From assembly GCF_004565465.1 (NCBI RefSeq), contig NZ_SRHY01000002.1:124001-188000 (forward strand): DNA of 64,000 nt, given 5' to 3'. This document shows positions 26,282 through 34,813 of the stretch, in pieces (within the stretch, counting starts at the first letter, position 1; each line of letters begins with the position of its first letter). The position numbers were made by a program, and so were the translations under genes. The notes beneath the pieces were generated by a model that ran no database searches, was not told the DNA's origin, and was given only the letters and a program-made list of their open reading frames with translations. Source of the stretch: Lentibacillus salicampi (GTDB taxonomy: Bacteria; Bacillota; Bacilli; Bacillales; Amphibacillaceae).

Positions 26282-27064
26282 CTAAAGCAATCCAAGCTGT
26301 TTAAGGCCAGTGGAAATGCCATCATCCGCAACACTCGCTGTCTTATGTTTGGCATACTGAAATAGATCCTCATGGGAATTACCCATGGCAAAGCTTTCAC
26401 CGACAGTACCCAGCATTTCTTTGTCGTTCATCCCGTCGCCAAATGCAATAGCCTGTTCCCGTTGAATATCAAGAAGTTCGAGAATTTGTTCAACCGAATA
26501 GCCTTTGTTGACATTTTTCCGCAGAATGTCATAGCTGTTTTCGGCTCCATTGACATGGACAGGGGAAAGGCGCAAGTTGGATTCAATTTCATACAAATGG
26601 ACTTGCTCCGGCGGCACGTTGAGGACGGTCGCGCCCAAAGTCTTATCCGTAATCTCAGGTGTGAATACCGCATTGGCTTTAAGGTCGAAAGTATCAATAA
26701 ACTGGCTGATGAATGGCCGGTCAAGATTTGTGAAATAGTTCTTTTCGCGTGTGTACATGATCAGCTCGTGGTCATTTTTGGACGCAATATCAATAAATTG
26801 CTTCATATTCTGCTCCGGGATTGGCTCGTTGACAATTGTCTTCCCCTGATGGATGGCAAAAGCGCCGTTGTACGCGATAAATGAATGAATATCCAGGTCT
26901 TCCGCCAATTCGCTGATTTCATGAAGCGGGCGGCCTGTTGCCAGAAAAATCTCAAGACCCTGCTTTTTGACAGTGGATATTGCTTGCTTGGTTTTGTCAG
27001 AGTACGTGTGATCCGGTTTTAAGATGGTTCCGTCGATGTCGAGAAATAGAAGCTTGTATGTCAT
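26282..27064 (-). CDS. HAD-superfamily phosphatase, Cof type
   Basis: 260 residues, Cof/YbhA-like sugar-phosphate phosphatase. Motif I is FLDIDGTI with the Asp9 nucleophile and Asp11; motif II is ATGRP; motif IV is AFGDGMNDKEML. A large type IIB cap lies between. Such enzymes dephosphorylate small sugar phosphates or flavin/pyridoxal phosphates in the cytoplasm. ATG 27064 follows AAGGAGATTAAC. Monocistronic. No context hints at the substrate. Confidence 0.92.
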   Translation of the reverse strand: MTYKLLFLDIDGTILKPDHTYSDKTKQAISTVKKQGLEIFLATGRPLHEISELAEDLDIHSFIAYNGAFAIHQGKTIVNEPIPEQNMKQFIDIASKNDHELIMYTREKNYFTNLDRPFISQFIDTFDLKANAVFTPEITDKTLGATVLNVPPEQVHLYEIESNLRLSPVHVNGAENSYDILRKNVNKGYSVEQILELLDIQREQAIAFGDGMNDKEMLGTVGESFAMGNSHEDLFQYAKHKTASVADDGISTGLKQLGLL

Positions 27065-27220
27065 GTTAATCTCCTTGGGCTTGTGTTAATATCTAAAAGT
27101 ATTTTAGCATAGGGCGTTATTTTTTGCGAAGAAATGTTTTAAATCGTTAGTTTAGAGGAAGATATCTAAATGCATAGTTAATTTGAACTAAATACAACGA
27201 CTTATTAGGATCGGATGACA

Positions 27221-27985
27221 ATGGCGAAGTTTTCAGGAAAAGTTGTCGTTATTACTGGCAGTGCCGGTGTAATAGGAAAGACAACTGCCGAAATGTTTTT
27301 AAAAGAAGGTGCCAGTATCTCATTGGTTGATATGAATCAGGAGTCTCTTGATGAGGCCAAAAACAGCCTTGGACAATATGGCAATGTGATGACAGTCAAA
27401 GCAGATGTTACAAATGAAGATGAAGTAAAAAATTACGTCAAACAAACCGTTGATCAATTCGTTACTATCGATATCTTTTTCAATAATGCCGGAATTGAAG
27501 GGGAAGTTGCCCCAATCGTTGAGCAGACAGTGGAAAATTTCAGTAAGGTTCTGACTGTTAATGCTAAAGGAATCTTTTTAGGATTGAAGCATGTTCTACC
27601 CGCCATGAAAGAACATGGAAGTGTGATTAATACTTCTTCAGTAGCTGGATTAGATGGCTCACCCGGCGTTTCACCCTATATTGCTTCGAAACACGCCGTA
27701 GCAGGCATCACGAAAACAGCAGCACTTGAGGTAGCACAGGATAATATACGCGTCAACTCCATTCACCCTTCACCGGTTGATTCACGGATGATGCGCTCAC
27801 TCGAAAAGGGAATGAATCCCGAAAATGCCGAAGAAGCAAAAACAGCACAGGAAAATGCCATTCCATTGGGACGGTATGCCGAATCCACGGATATTGCCAA
27901 ATTGGTCCAGTTCCTTGCCTCGGAGGACAGCAGTTTTATGACAGGCGGACAGTACCGGATCGATGGTGGTATGGGAGCGATGTAA
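27221..27985 (+). CDS. Short-chain dehydrogenase/reductase
   Basis: 254 residues, classical SDR. NNAG is present (FFNNAGIEG), as are the catalytic Ser in INTSSVAG and the YxxxK pair in YIASK. The C-terminal FLASEDSSFMTGGQYRIDGGMGAM is typical. An oddity is the nucleotide loop: it reads TGSAGVIG, so a Val sits where the middle glycine of the TGxxxGxG motif is expected. The start is ATG 27221 (AGGA ten bases upstream); ATG 27215 is an alternative with only four bases of spacing. Monocistronic. Substrate unknown. Confidence 0.87.
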   Translation: MAKFSGKVVVITGSAGVIGKTTAEMFLKEGASISLVDMNQESLDEAKNSLGQYGNVMTVKADVTNEDEVKNYVKQTVDQFVTIDIFFNNAGIEGEVAPIVEQTVENFSKVLTVNAKGIFLGLKHVLPAMKEHGSVINTSSVAGLDGSPGVSPYIASKHAVAGITKTAALEVAQDNIRVNSIHPSPVDSRMMRSLEKGMNPENAEEAKTAQENAIPLGRYAESTDIAKLVQFLASEDSSFMTGGQYRIDGGMGAM

Positions 27986-28072
27986 TTTGTTAAAAGGGTA
28001 TTTGCCGAAGTTACAGGTAAAATGCTGAGTTTTATAACATATTCGCTAAAGTTCACAATTTCCGACACAATG

Positions 28073-28106
28073 ATCAGGGGGCGTCCAATATTGGACGCCC
28101 CCTGAT
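28073..28106. repeat. Perfect 34-bp palindrome
   Basis: ATCAGGGGGCGTCCAAT immediately followed by its exact reverse complement, with no loop. It lies 88 bp after the SDR gene and about 105 bp before the SASP gene. It would form a very stable RNA hairpin, but no T-run follows directly (ATGCAATTTTTAAC), so it is either a bidirectional terminator-like structure or a protein-binding site. Confidence 0.9.
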
Positions 28107-28210
28107 ATGCAATTTTTAACAGGGTTAAATAATGGGCCATGCCAAACACTAATGTTGAACAGATGAAAACAAATAATGTCTGTTCGAGTTCCCACGAGGA
28201 GTGATCAGTT

Positions 28211-28408
28211 GTGGCAGATAACAAAAATGATTTGTTGGTGCCTGGAGCAGAGGATGCAATGGAAAACATGAAAGAAGAAATTGCAAATGAATTTGGTGTC
28301 CAGCCCGGAGCGGATACAACTGCACGTGAAAACGGCTCTGTGGGGGGCGAAATGGTCAAACGCATGATCAAAATCGCCGAATCAGGCATGTCCAATAACC
28401 AAAAATAA
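28211..28408 (+). CDS. Small acid-soluble spore protein, alpha/beta type
   Basis: 65 residues. The two conserved SASP blocks are clear: a helix with AMENMKEEIANEFGV, which includes the E-I-A germination-protease cleavage region, and GSVGGEMVKRMIKIAESGM, the DNA-binding helix. These proteins coat spore DNA in the forespore, protect it from UV and heat, and are degraded on germination. GTG 28211 behind GAGGAGTG. A strong terminator follows. This is the most direct evidence that the organism forms endospores. Expression from a SigG promoter is expected, but a convincing one was not identified here. Confidence 0.95.
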   Translation: MADNKNDLLVPGAEDAMENMKEEIANEFGVQPGADTTARENGSVGGEMVKRMIKIAESGMSNNQK

Positions 28409-28430
28409 GGTAAATGGACCTGCGCTGGCG

Positions 28431-28464
28431 AAAAAGCCGTTCCAGTTATCTGGAGCGGCTTTTT
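28431..28464 (+). terminator. Terminator of the SASP gene
   Basis: AAAAAGCCGTTCCAG pairs with CTGGAGCGGCTTTTT around TTAT. Confidence 0.92.
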
Positions 28465-28607
28465 CATGGTTCGGGAGTTTTGACAAGCGGTTCATTGTAA
28501 GGTAGACTTTTTACCTTACATGATAACTTTTATAGTGGCAAATAATAAGAAAAGATAGAACTTGTATTTTTGATAAGCAGTCACTATGGAAGAAGGGAGA
28601 AATAGAT

Positions 28608-30164
28608 ATGGAATTTGGAGTACTAACATTACTTCCCCCTGTGGTGGCGATTATACTGGCTCTTATTAGCCGAAATGTTATCCCTGCTTTATTTGCCGGA
28701 GTCTGGTTGGGCGCGACGATGATGAATAACTGGAATCCGTTTATGGGACTTTATGCCAGTTTCAGTGACTTTATCATTCCGAGTGTAGGGGATCCATGGA
28801 GTGCTACAGTGCTGATTTATTGTGGTTTATTTGGTGTCCTGATTGTATTTTTGCAAAAAACAGGCGGCGCCCAAGCTATTGCGACTGCGATTTCCGGCAA
28901 AGTTAAAACCGTACGTGGCACACTGGGTTCAACAATGTTATTCGGTCTCATTGTTTTCTTTGATGATTATTTTAACGCGCTCACGGTTGGTAGCGTGATG
29001 CGCTCAGTGACGGATAAGATGCGTGTCGCCCGGGAAAAATTGGCATATGTTGTGGACTCAACATCTGCCCCGATTAGCCTTTTGGCTCCCGTATCCACCT
29101 GGGTTGTGTTTGTGATGGGGCTGATCGGAGCACAGTATGCAGAGTTGGGCATCTCGGAGTCGGAATATATGACTTATATTTTTACGATCCCCTTTAATTT
29201 TTATTCTATCCTAACACTTGTGCTTGTTGCGATCATGATTTTTTTAAAATGGGATTTTGGACCAATGGCACAGGCGGAATACCGTGCCCGGACGACTGGC
29301 AAACTGATGCGTGATGATGCAGAGCCACCATCTGATGACGAAATGACGGGTGTGGAAATGGCAGAGGGCTACACACCCAAAATGCGGAATATGATCATTC
29401 CGCTTGTTGTGCTTATCGGGATGATTCCGCCACTGTTCCTGTGGACGGGCGGTTATCCGGAAAAAGATTTTGTAACAGCATTTGGTGAAGCTGATGGTGC
29501 CACATCAATTTTAATCGCCGCTTTTGTGGCGGGGCTTGTCGCCATGGTGATGGGTATGCAGCAGAAGCTTTATTCTTTTAAAGAAGCGATGTCCCTTATT
29601 GTTAGCGGCTTTCGGAGTATGGTGCTCGTTTACATTATCCTGGCACTTGCCTGGTCAATTGGCAGTGTGACGACAGAACTTGGAACAGCTGATTATATTG
29701 TTGACCTTGCTGTTCAAAACACGTTGCCGGCATTCGTTCCGGTTCTCTTGTTCTTTATCGGTGCAATTGTTGCGTTCACGACGGGCACAGCGTATGGTAC
29801 ATTTGCCATATTGATCCCAATTGCAATGCCGCTTAGCGCTACGATGGATATTTCGATGTATCTGGCCATTGCTGCTGTCTTCAGCGGTGGTATTTTCGGT
29901 GATCATTGTTCGCCGATTTCTGATACAACTATATTATCTTCGGCAGGAGCATCCAGTGATCATATCGATCACGTGAATACCCAAATTCCCTATGCTATCA
30001 CAGCGGGTGTCAGCGGGATTGTCGCCTTTTTTACAGCTGGCTTGACCAATTCAGCCGTTCTGTCACTTATCGTTGGCCTTGTGTCTCTGATCGTCCTGGT
30101 ATTTATTTTGAACAAAATGTGGGGAAAACCGATCCCGAAAGAGTATGAGGCGAAAGTACAATAA
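28608..30164 (+). CDS. NhaC-family Na+/H+ antiporter-like transporter (paralogue 2)
   Basis: 518 residues with about 11-12 membrane segments and the same layout as paralogue 1: LISRNVIPALFAGVWLGA, FFDDYFNALTVGSVM, VVDSTSAPISLLAPVSTWV, and GIFGDHCSPISDTTILSSAGASSDHIDHVNTQ. It likely exchanges Na+ for H+ and helps set cytoplasmic pH and sodium in salty, alkaline media; organic acid transport cannot be excluded. ATG 28608 behind GAAGGGAGAAATAGAT. It is alone in its transcript, unlike paralogue 1, which favours an ion-homeostasis role. Confidence 0.88.
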   Translation: MEFGVLTLLPPVVAIILALISRNVIPALFAGVWLGATMMNNWNPFMGLYASFSDFIIPSVGDPWSATVLIYCGLFGVLIVFLQKTGGAQAIATAISGKVKTVRGTLGSTMLFGLIVFFDDYFNALTVGSVMRSVTDKMRVAREKLAYVVDSTSAPISLLAPVSTWVVFVMGLIGAQYAELGISESEYMTYIFTIPFNFYSILTLVLVAIMIFLKWDFGPMAQAEYRARTTGKLMRDDAEPPSDDEMTGVEMAEGYTPKMRNMIIPLVVLIGMIPPLFLWTGGYPEKDFVTAFGEADGATSILIAAFVAGLVAMVMGMQQKLYSFKEAMSLIVSGFRSMVLVYIILALAWSIGSVTTELGTADYIVDLAVQNTLPAFVPVLLFFIGAIVAFTTGTAYGTFAILIPIAMPLSATMDISMYLAIAAVFSGGIFGDHCSPISDTTILSSAGASSDHIDHVNTQIPYAITAGVSGIVAFFTAGLTNSAVLSLIVGLVSLIVLVFILNKMWGKPIPKEYEAKVQ

Positions 30165-30173
30165 TTTTTAATA

Positions 30174-30203
30174 GAAAACGGACTGCACCGGCAGCCCGTT
30201 TTC
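30174..30203. terminator. Bidirectional terminator between NhaC and the M3 peptidase
   Basis: GAAAACGG-CTGC (30174-30185) pairs with GCAG-CCGTTTTC (30191-30203) between convergent genes. Confidence 0.85.
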
Positions 30204-30208
30204 TTAAA

Positions 30209-31894
30209 TCATTTGTTATTTTCCAGCCACTCCTTGATGGGTGCAATGACTGAATCTACACAGCCTTCCGCAAATGGTGACGTCAGATTCGCTGCGTCCA
30301 CCAATCCGAGGAATGATTGGGAACCGCCCAGTTTGCACAGGTTTAAATAGTCTTTCCAGGCAGCATCCGGTTCTTTTCGTGACCGTTTCCAGAACTGGAA
30401 GGCACAAACCTGCGCAAGTGTGTAGTCAATATAATAAAATGGGTCCTCATAAATATGGCCTTGCCGCTGCCAGAATCCACCAGCCTCCAGATACGAGTTG
30501 CCATCGTAATCCCGGTGCGGCAAGTATTTTTCCTCAAGTTGCTTCCAGGCATCCTTCCGTTGTTTTGGTGTCCACTCCGGATTTTCGTACACAAGGTGCT
30601 GGAATTCATCAACCGCAACACCATATGGCAGGAATTGCAGACCATCTTTCAAATGAGCATATTTATATTTGCTCGTCTCTTCTTTGAAAAACAGCTCCAT
30701 CCATGGCCATGTAAAAAATTCCATACTCATCGAGTGAATTTCCGCCGCTTCACTTGTGGGAACAATGTATTCCGGAATGCCGATTTTGCGGCTGGAATAA
30801 AACTGGAAGGCATGTCCCGCTTCGTGTGTCAGCACGTCAATATCACCTGATGTTCCATTAAAGTTGGAAAAAATGAATGGTGACTCGTAATCCTCGATAA
30901 ACGTACAATACCCGCCGGCTTCTTTGCCTTTCTTTGCTTCCAGGTCCATCAAGTTACGGTCAAGCATAAACTGGAAAAAATCCTTCGTTTCAGGTGACAG
31001 CTCCGCATACATCGTTTTACCGTTTTCGATGATCCATTCCGGCGATCCTTTTGGTGTGGCGTTGCCATCCGGGAATTCGAAATTTTCATCGTGGTATTTG
31101 AGCTTGTCCACGCTGATTTGTTCTGCCTGCTTTTCATAAAGCTTTGTAACAAGTGGTACAATGGATTCACGCACCTGTTTTCGGAAGCGTGCCACCATAT
31201 CGGCATCATAGTCAATGCGCTGCATGCGGATATACCCAAGCGCTACAAAGTTTTCGTATCCCAGCGTGGTTGCGATTTCATGCCGTGTTTGAACAAGCTG
31301 ATCGTAAATATCATCAAATTTTTCCGCGTTATCCGCGAAAAAACCAGCACTGGCGTCAACGGCTTGTTTGCGGATGTCACGGTCCTCATGTTCGGTAAAA
31401 GGTCTTAATTGTGCCAACGTGTATGTACCGCCGTTAAATGCCACTTGTGCAGAGGCAACAAGCTTGGAATATTCGGTTGATAATCTGTTTTCTTTTTGCA
31501 GGAGCGGCATGATTTCCGGTGAGAAAGCTTTTATTTCCGATTCTGCAATTTTAAACAGTTGCGTGCCCCATTTATCTTCCAAGTCCCGTCGGAAAGGAGA
31601 CGTGAGCAGTTCTTTGTAAAATGTAGTAGTCATCTCCTGTATTTCCGGTGCGATCTCATCGAAAAAGTCACGCTCCCCCTGATAAAACGCATCATTCATA
31701 TCAATTGAGGCACGGATATAGACCAGATTCTCAAGCGTTGCGAGCCGGTTGCGGAAATCATTGATGGCTGAAACTGCTTCGTGCTGCTGTTCAGCTGTGG
31801 AAGCATTGCTGAATTGCTGTAAAAGCGTACGAAATGTTTCCTTTTCCTGTTTCATGTCAGGCCGTTCATATTGGTAGTCTTCAAAAGTCTGCAT
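30209..31894 (-). CDS. M3-family oligoendopeptidase
   Basis: 561 residues, M3B-type zinc metallopeptidase of the PepF-like group. The zinc site is HEAGH in DVLTHEAGHAFQFYSS, with the downstream glutamate in SEAAEIHSMSMEFF. The N-terminal half is the helical bundle that closes the active-site channel. It cleaves short peptides in the cytoplasm. ATG 31894 follows GGGAGGAATGAACAG; 9 upstream codons include that site. There is no signal peptide. Monocistronic, terminated by a bidirectional hairpin. Confidence 0.93.
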   Translation of the reverse strand: MQTFEDYQYERPDMKQEKETFRTLLQQFSNASTAEQQHEAVSAINDFRNRLATLENLVYIRASIDMNDAFYQGERDFFDEIAPEIQEMTTTFYKELLTSPFRRDLEDKWGTQLFKIAESEIKAFSPEIMPLLQKENRLSTEYSKLVASAQVAFNGGTYTLAQLRPFTEHEDRDIRKQAVDASAGFFADNAEKFDDIYDQLVQTRHEIATTLGYENFVALGYIRMQRIDYDADMVARFRKQVRESIVPLVTKLYEKQAEQISVDKLKYHDENFEFPDGNATPKGSPEWIIENGKTMYAELSPETKDFFQFMLDRNLMDLEAKKGKEAGGYCTFIEDYESPFIFSNFNGTSGDIDVLTHEAGHAFQFYSSRKIGIPEYIVPTSEAAEIHSMSMEFFTWPWMELFFKEETSKYKYAHLKDGLQFLPYGVAVDEFQHLVYENPEWTPKQRKDAWKQLEEKYLPHRDYDGNSYLEAGGFWQRQGHIYEDPFYYIDYTLAQVCAFQFWKRSRKEPDAAWKDYLNLCKLGGSQSFLGLVDAANLTSPFAEGCVDSVIAPIKEWLENNK

Positions 31895-32029
31895 CTGTTC
31901 ATTCCTCCCTAACGCCAACAATTCGACATTTTTTTAAAAAATCCTGCTCAAGTCATGATTAAATTGACTTTGTTTAAGTGTATAGATAAACTGGTAGTTA
32001 GTAAAATAAAGTTTGATGAGGTGAGTGTT

Positions 32030-32308
32030 ATGTTTAATTTGGCTCTGGTCATCGGCATTTCGATACTTGTTGTCATTATGCTGATCAATATCGTTATCAC
32101 ACTGGCAACTTCTGACGGAGGTTATGGCATTTATGTTCCTGCAGCCATCGTATTTGCTGCCGGTATTGTCATGGCGGTGATTGCTACATTTGGAAAAATT
32201 GAAATGTTTGGTTTAGGCTTTGGGGGATGGGGAGGAGCCAGCCTGTTTGCCGCTGCAATCGGTACTATTGTCACATCCATCGTTGAAACGTATCGCCATT
32301 CGGCATAA
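32030..32308 (+). CDS. Small membrane protein, three predicted segments, unknown function
   Basis: 92 residues from ATG 32030, preceded by GATGAGGTGAGTGTT; 25 open codons upstream lack a start signal. Three hydrophobic stretches (LALVIGISILVVIMLINIVITL, YVPAAIVFAAGIVMAVIATF, and GGWGGASLFAAAIGTIVTSIV) separated by short loops make an integral membrane protein. It resembles the small YesK-like proteins of bacilli in size and layout only. It is followed by a strong terminator. Confidence 0.7.
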   Translation: MFNLALVIGISILVVIMLINIVITLATSDGGYGIYVPAAIVFAAGIVMAVIATFGKIEMFGLGFGGWGGASLFAAAIGTIVTSIVETYRHSA

Positions 32309-32322
32309 AATCATTGGAACAG

Positions 32323-32357
32323 ATATCTGCCCGGCTGCAAGGGGCAGATATTTTTTT
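32323..32357 (+). terminator. Terminator of the small membrane protein gene
   Basis: Perfect 10-bp stem ATATCTGCCC / GGGCAGATAT followed by TTTTTT. Confidence 0.93.
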
Positions 32358-32381
32358 GATTTTTGAGCAGAAGCGCGCGGG

Positions 32382-32521
32382 AATCGGCAGAAGAACGGGA
32401 GAATCGGCAGAAGAGGGAAAGAATCAGCAGAAGAACGGGAAAATCGGCAGAAGAACGAAAGAATCGGCAGAAGAACGAAAGAATCAGCAGAAGAACGAAA
32501 GAATCGGCAGAAGAACGGGAG
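32382..32521. repeat. Tandem repeat, seven 20-bp units (locus-specific family 4)
   Basis: Seven direct 20-bp units with core AATCGGCAGAAGAACG and variable last four bases, plus partial units on each side. It keeps false frames open on both strands (RSSADSFVLL on the minus strand). It lies directly after a terminator. Confidence 0.93.
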
Positions 32522-32573
32522 AATCGGGGTGTTCCCATCTTCATAGCGATGTATTGTTTCCATATGTATTGGA

Positions 32574-32606
32574 AAAGGGATACTCTACCTGAAAGAGTAT
32601 CCCTTT
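32574..32606. terminator. Perfect hairpin after the 20-bp repeat array
   Basis: AAAGGGATACTCT (32574-32586) pairs with AGAGTATCCCTTT (32594-32606) around a seven-base loop. No gene ends beside it, so it may be a boundary of a decayed element. Confidence 0.7.
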
Positions 32607-33021
32607 GAATTATAAAGTTACACATAAGCTTTCATTTTTTAATATTATCCGAATATATCGGAGGGAAAATTGTAATCTTCCATTTACCGCGGTCTATGTT
32701 CCACTGGTGTTTTCTCAACTTAAGCAACGTCAGCCCAACCTGCTCTGACGTCCTTGCGACCCCGAAGCCGCGCCAGTGTGAATAAGCATCGCCAAAAACA
32801 AATAAGCAGAATGCCAGAAATGACAACTTACTTGCACTTTATGTATCAACTTACATTTATACTATAAAATTCGTTGCTTGTCAAGCACCGGATGTTGAAA
32901 ATGTTGAAAAATGAATAAACGCAAAAGAGCAAGTCCCATCTGTCCAGGAAACTTAATGACTGGTAAGCACGCCAATCGAGTGCTAAACTGGTAAAAGATT
33001 TGCTGCATTGGGGATGTTTGG
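32607..33021. other. Noncoding stretch before the AEC gene
   Basis: About 415 bp with no supported gene. A 64-codon minus-strand frame (32632-32826) has no ribosome binding site and no recognised family; it might be a decayed gene end. The last 150 bp are AT-rich and should hold the promoter of the AEC transporter gene, but no clear -35/-10 pair stands out. Confidence 0.5.
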
Positions 33022-33918
33022 ATGGCGTTATTTTTTCAAGTGGTATTACCGATTGTGGCGGTGTTTGCGGCTGGCTTCCTGCTGCAACGGATTCGCATTC
33101 TTGACGTGAAATCACTTGCAGCGGCATCGATTTTTATTTTTATGCCTGCTTTGGTTTTTACAACATTATATGAGGCCAGTTTTAATCAAGGCTACACGAT
33201 GATCGCTATCTTCGCGTTCCTGCTCTTAGTTGCTATGATTCTATTTGTAAAAGTGTTTGCACGGGTTTTCAAGTGGCCAGAATCGGTGGAAAGCGGGGCC
33301 ATTTTGTCGACTGCGTTCATGAATGGCGGTAATTATGGGGTACCGGTGATCCTGTTCAGCATAGGCGAAGCAGCGATGCCTTATGCAATTTTTTTGATGG
33401 TTTTGCAAACGATGATCATGAACGTGTTCGGGGTATATTACGCGTCACGCAGCACGAGCGGTTTTTGGCGGGCTTGCAAAACGGTCTTGAAAATGCCAGC
33501 CACATATGCAGCCATCATCGGAGTCGGGCTCCAGGCATTATCCATCAACATACCTGGATCGATTTATTCAACCTTGACAATGCTGAGTGATGCGGCAATC
33601 CCGCTGATGATGGTGATACTAGGGATGCAGCTGGCGTCCATCACATCATTATCCTTTAACTGGCAGGTTATTTTATCGGCAGCGGGGGCCCGGATGATTC
33701 TGTCGCCTCTACTCGCATTTTTATTTATTTGGCTGGTGCCGGTTGACCCGATGATCGGTGTGGTGCTTGTCGTTGTGGCGGCCATGCCGAGTGCTGCTAC
33801 AACAACCATTTATGCGATCGAATTTGATTCCGAACCTGACCTGGTTTCCAGTATTACACTTGTGACGACATTGATCAGTATCGTAACGGTTACCATCCTG
33901 TTAAACGTCATCACGTAA
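33022..33918 (+). CDS. AEC family transporter (auxin efflux carrier-like)
   Basis: 298 residues with ten predicted membrane segments in two inverted halves, as usual for the AEC/BASS-like fold. NGGNYGVPVILFSIG in the middle and AMPSAATTTIYAIEFDSEPD near the end are the two crossover regions of the family. Bacterial members export or import organic acids such as malate or malonate; the plant PIN carriers are distant relatives. ATG 33022 with only a weak GGGGATG upstream. Transcribed alone. Confidence 0.88.
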   Translation: MALFFQVVLPIVAVFAAGFLLQRIRILDVKSLAAASIFIFMPALVFTTLYEASFNQGYTMIAIFAFLLLVAMILFVKVFARVFKWPESVESGAILSTAFMNGGNYGVPVILFSIGEAAMPYAIFLMVLQTMIMNVFGVYYASRSTSGFWRACKTVLKMPATYAAIIGVGLQALSINIPGSIYSTLTMLSDAAIPLMMVILGMQLASITSLSFNWQVILSAAGARMILSPLLAFLFIWLVPVDPMIGVVLVVVAAMPSAATTTIYAIEFDSEPDLVSSITLVTTLISIVTVTILLNVIT

Positions 33919-33960
33919 TCGTCATAGAAACGAAAACAACAGTATCTATCACGGTAACAT

Positions 33961-33986
33961 GTTTTCCCGCTTTCAGATCAGGGTAC
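33961..33986 (+). promoter_or_regulatory. Candidate SigB promoter before the 22-residue membrane peptide
   Basis: GTTTTC (33961-33966), 14-bp spacer, GGGTAC (33981-33986); close to the general-stress consensus GTTTAA-N12-14-GGGTAT. The start of the small open frame is 38 bp beyond the -10. Confidence 0.5.
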
Positions 33987-34024
33987 GTTACATTTAAACA
34001 ACAGTGTCTGAAAGGATGGTACAG

Positions 34025-34093
34025 ATGGTTCGAACGATTTTAATGGTGATTGGTGCGATTGTCGTGATTGGCTGGATCATTTCAATGTTGTAG
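34025..34093 (+). CDS. 22-residue single-span membrane peptide
   Basis: ATG 34025 preceded by GAAAGGATGG; reads MVRTILMVIGAIVVIGWIIS plus ML and stops at TAG. A positively charged start followed by an unbroken hydrophobic segment with no other soluble part. Bacilli make several such stress-induced membrane peptides, often under SigB, and a SigB-like promoter lies just upstream. Too short for homology-based assignment, but ribosome binding site, composition and promoter together support a real gene. Confidence 0.6.
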   Translation: MVRTILMVIGAIVVIGWIISML

Positions 34094-34166
34094 AGGTTTC
34101 GATGCCAAAAGCTGACGTTGTCGGAAAAACAGATCGCCGTCTGAAATTATGGCAGCGCAAAAGGCA

Positions 34167-34796
34167 CTATATCATATTGAAAATACCAAGGATCATGAGT
34201 AAAAATGGAGGTAGTAATGTGAGTTGCTGCATCCATTTTTTTGCGGATAAAAAGATACCCATTCGCACACCGCCTAATACAAATAAGCCGCTCATCAACG
34301 CAATGGATACGGCTGTTATCGCAGGCGAATAGCCCAACATAGCGGCACCGAGCCCAGCACCGAATGCGTCGATTGCCAGAGCGAACCCTAGAAAAACCGC
34401 TTCTGTCAGTGAAATACTCCCGGATTGATCCAAATCAGCCTGCTGCGGTTTCCTCATGACGGTTTTGAAATTGCCCCAGGCTTCTTCGTCGGAAGGTGTT
34501 TTAGACGGCGCTTCTTGCTTGGAACGGACAACATTATATAAACAATACAAACCAATGACCAAGAGGATAATCCCGCCAATGTTATCTGTCAGACCAGGTG
34601 TGATAAATGACTTCAGCACATTGCCGAGTGTCATCGATAGATAGACGATCAAACCGGAACAGAACATGATGATTCCTAAAGCTGTAAACGGCACGTGAAC
34701 ACGCCGCAGTCCATACGACATACCGACGCCAAACCCATCAAGACTGACACCGATGATTAAAAAGACTAATCCGGTATAATAGAGCATCGATATCAT
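34167..34796 (-). CDS. ytaF: Sporulation membrane protein YtaF (MntP-like fold)
   Basis: 209 residues, six membrane segments in two repeats. Each half carries the family's aspartate motif: GVSLDGFGVGMSYGLR in the first, ALAIDAFGAGLGAAMLG in the second, as in the manganese exporter MntP. A cytoplasmic acidic loop (KTPSDEEAWGNF...DLDQSGSISL) links the halves. YtaF is expressed during sporulation in Bacillus; its transported ion is not established. ATG 34796 follows AGGAAAGG. A dispersed element lies directly upstream of this start. Confidence 0.88.
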   Translation of the reverse strand: MISMLYYTGLVFLIIGVSLDGFGVGMSYGLRRVHVPFTALGIIMFCSGLIVYLSMTLGNVLKSFITPGLTDNIGGIILLVIGLYCLYNVVRSKQEAPSKTPSDEEAWGNFKTVMRKPQQADLDQSGSISLTEAVFLGFALAIDAFGAGLGAAMLGYSPAITAVSIALMSGLFVLGGVRMGIFLSAKKWMQQLTLLPPFLLMILGIFNMI

Positions 34797-34813
34797 TTTC
34801 CTTTCCTAGCAGA

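Noticed and set aside
32213..32625. Serine/phenylalanine-rich frames around the 20-bp repeats
   Set aside because: Repeat-driven open frames on both strands without ribosome binding sites; different frames give equally long products.
32632..32826. 64-codon minus-strand frame resembling a decayed transposase end
   Set aside because: No recognisable family motif and no flanking inverted repeats; left as unassigned noncoding DNA.
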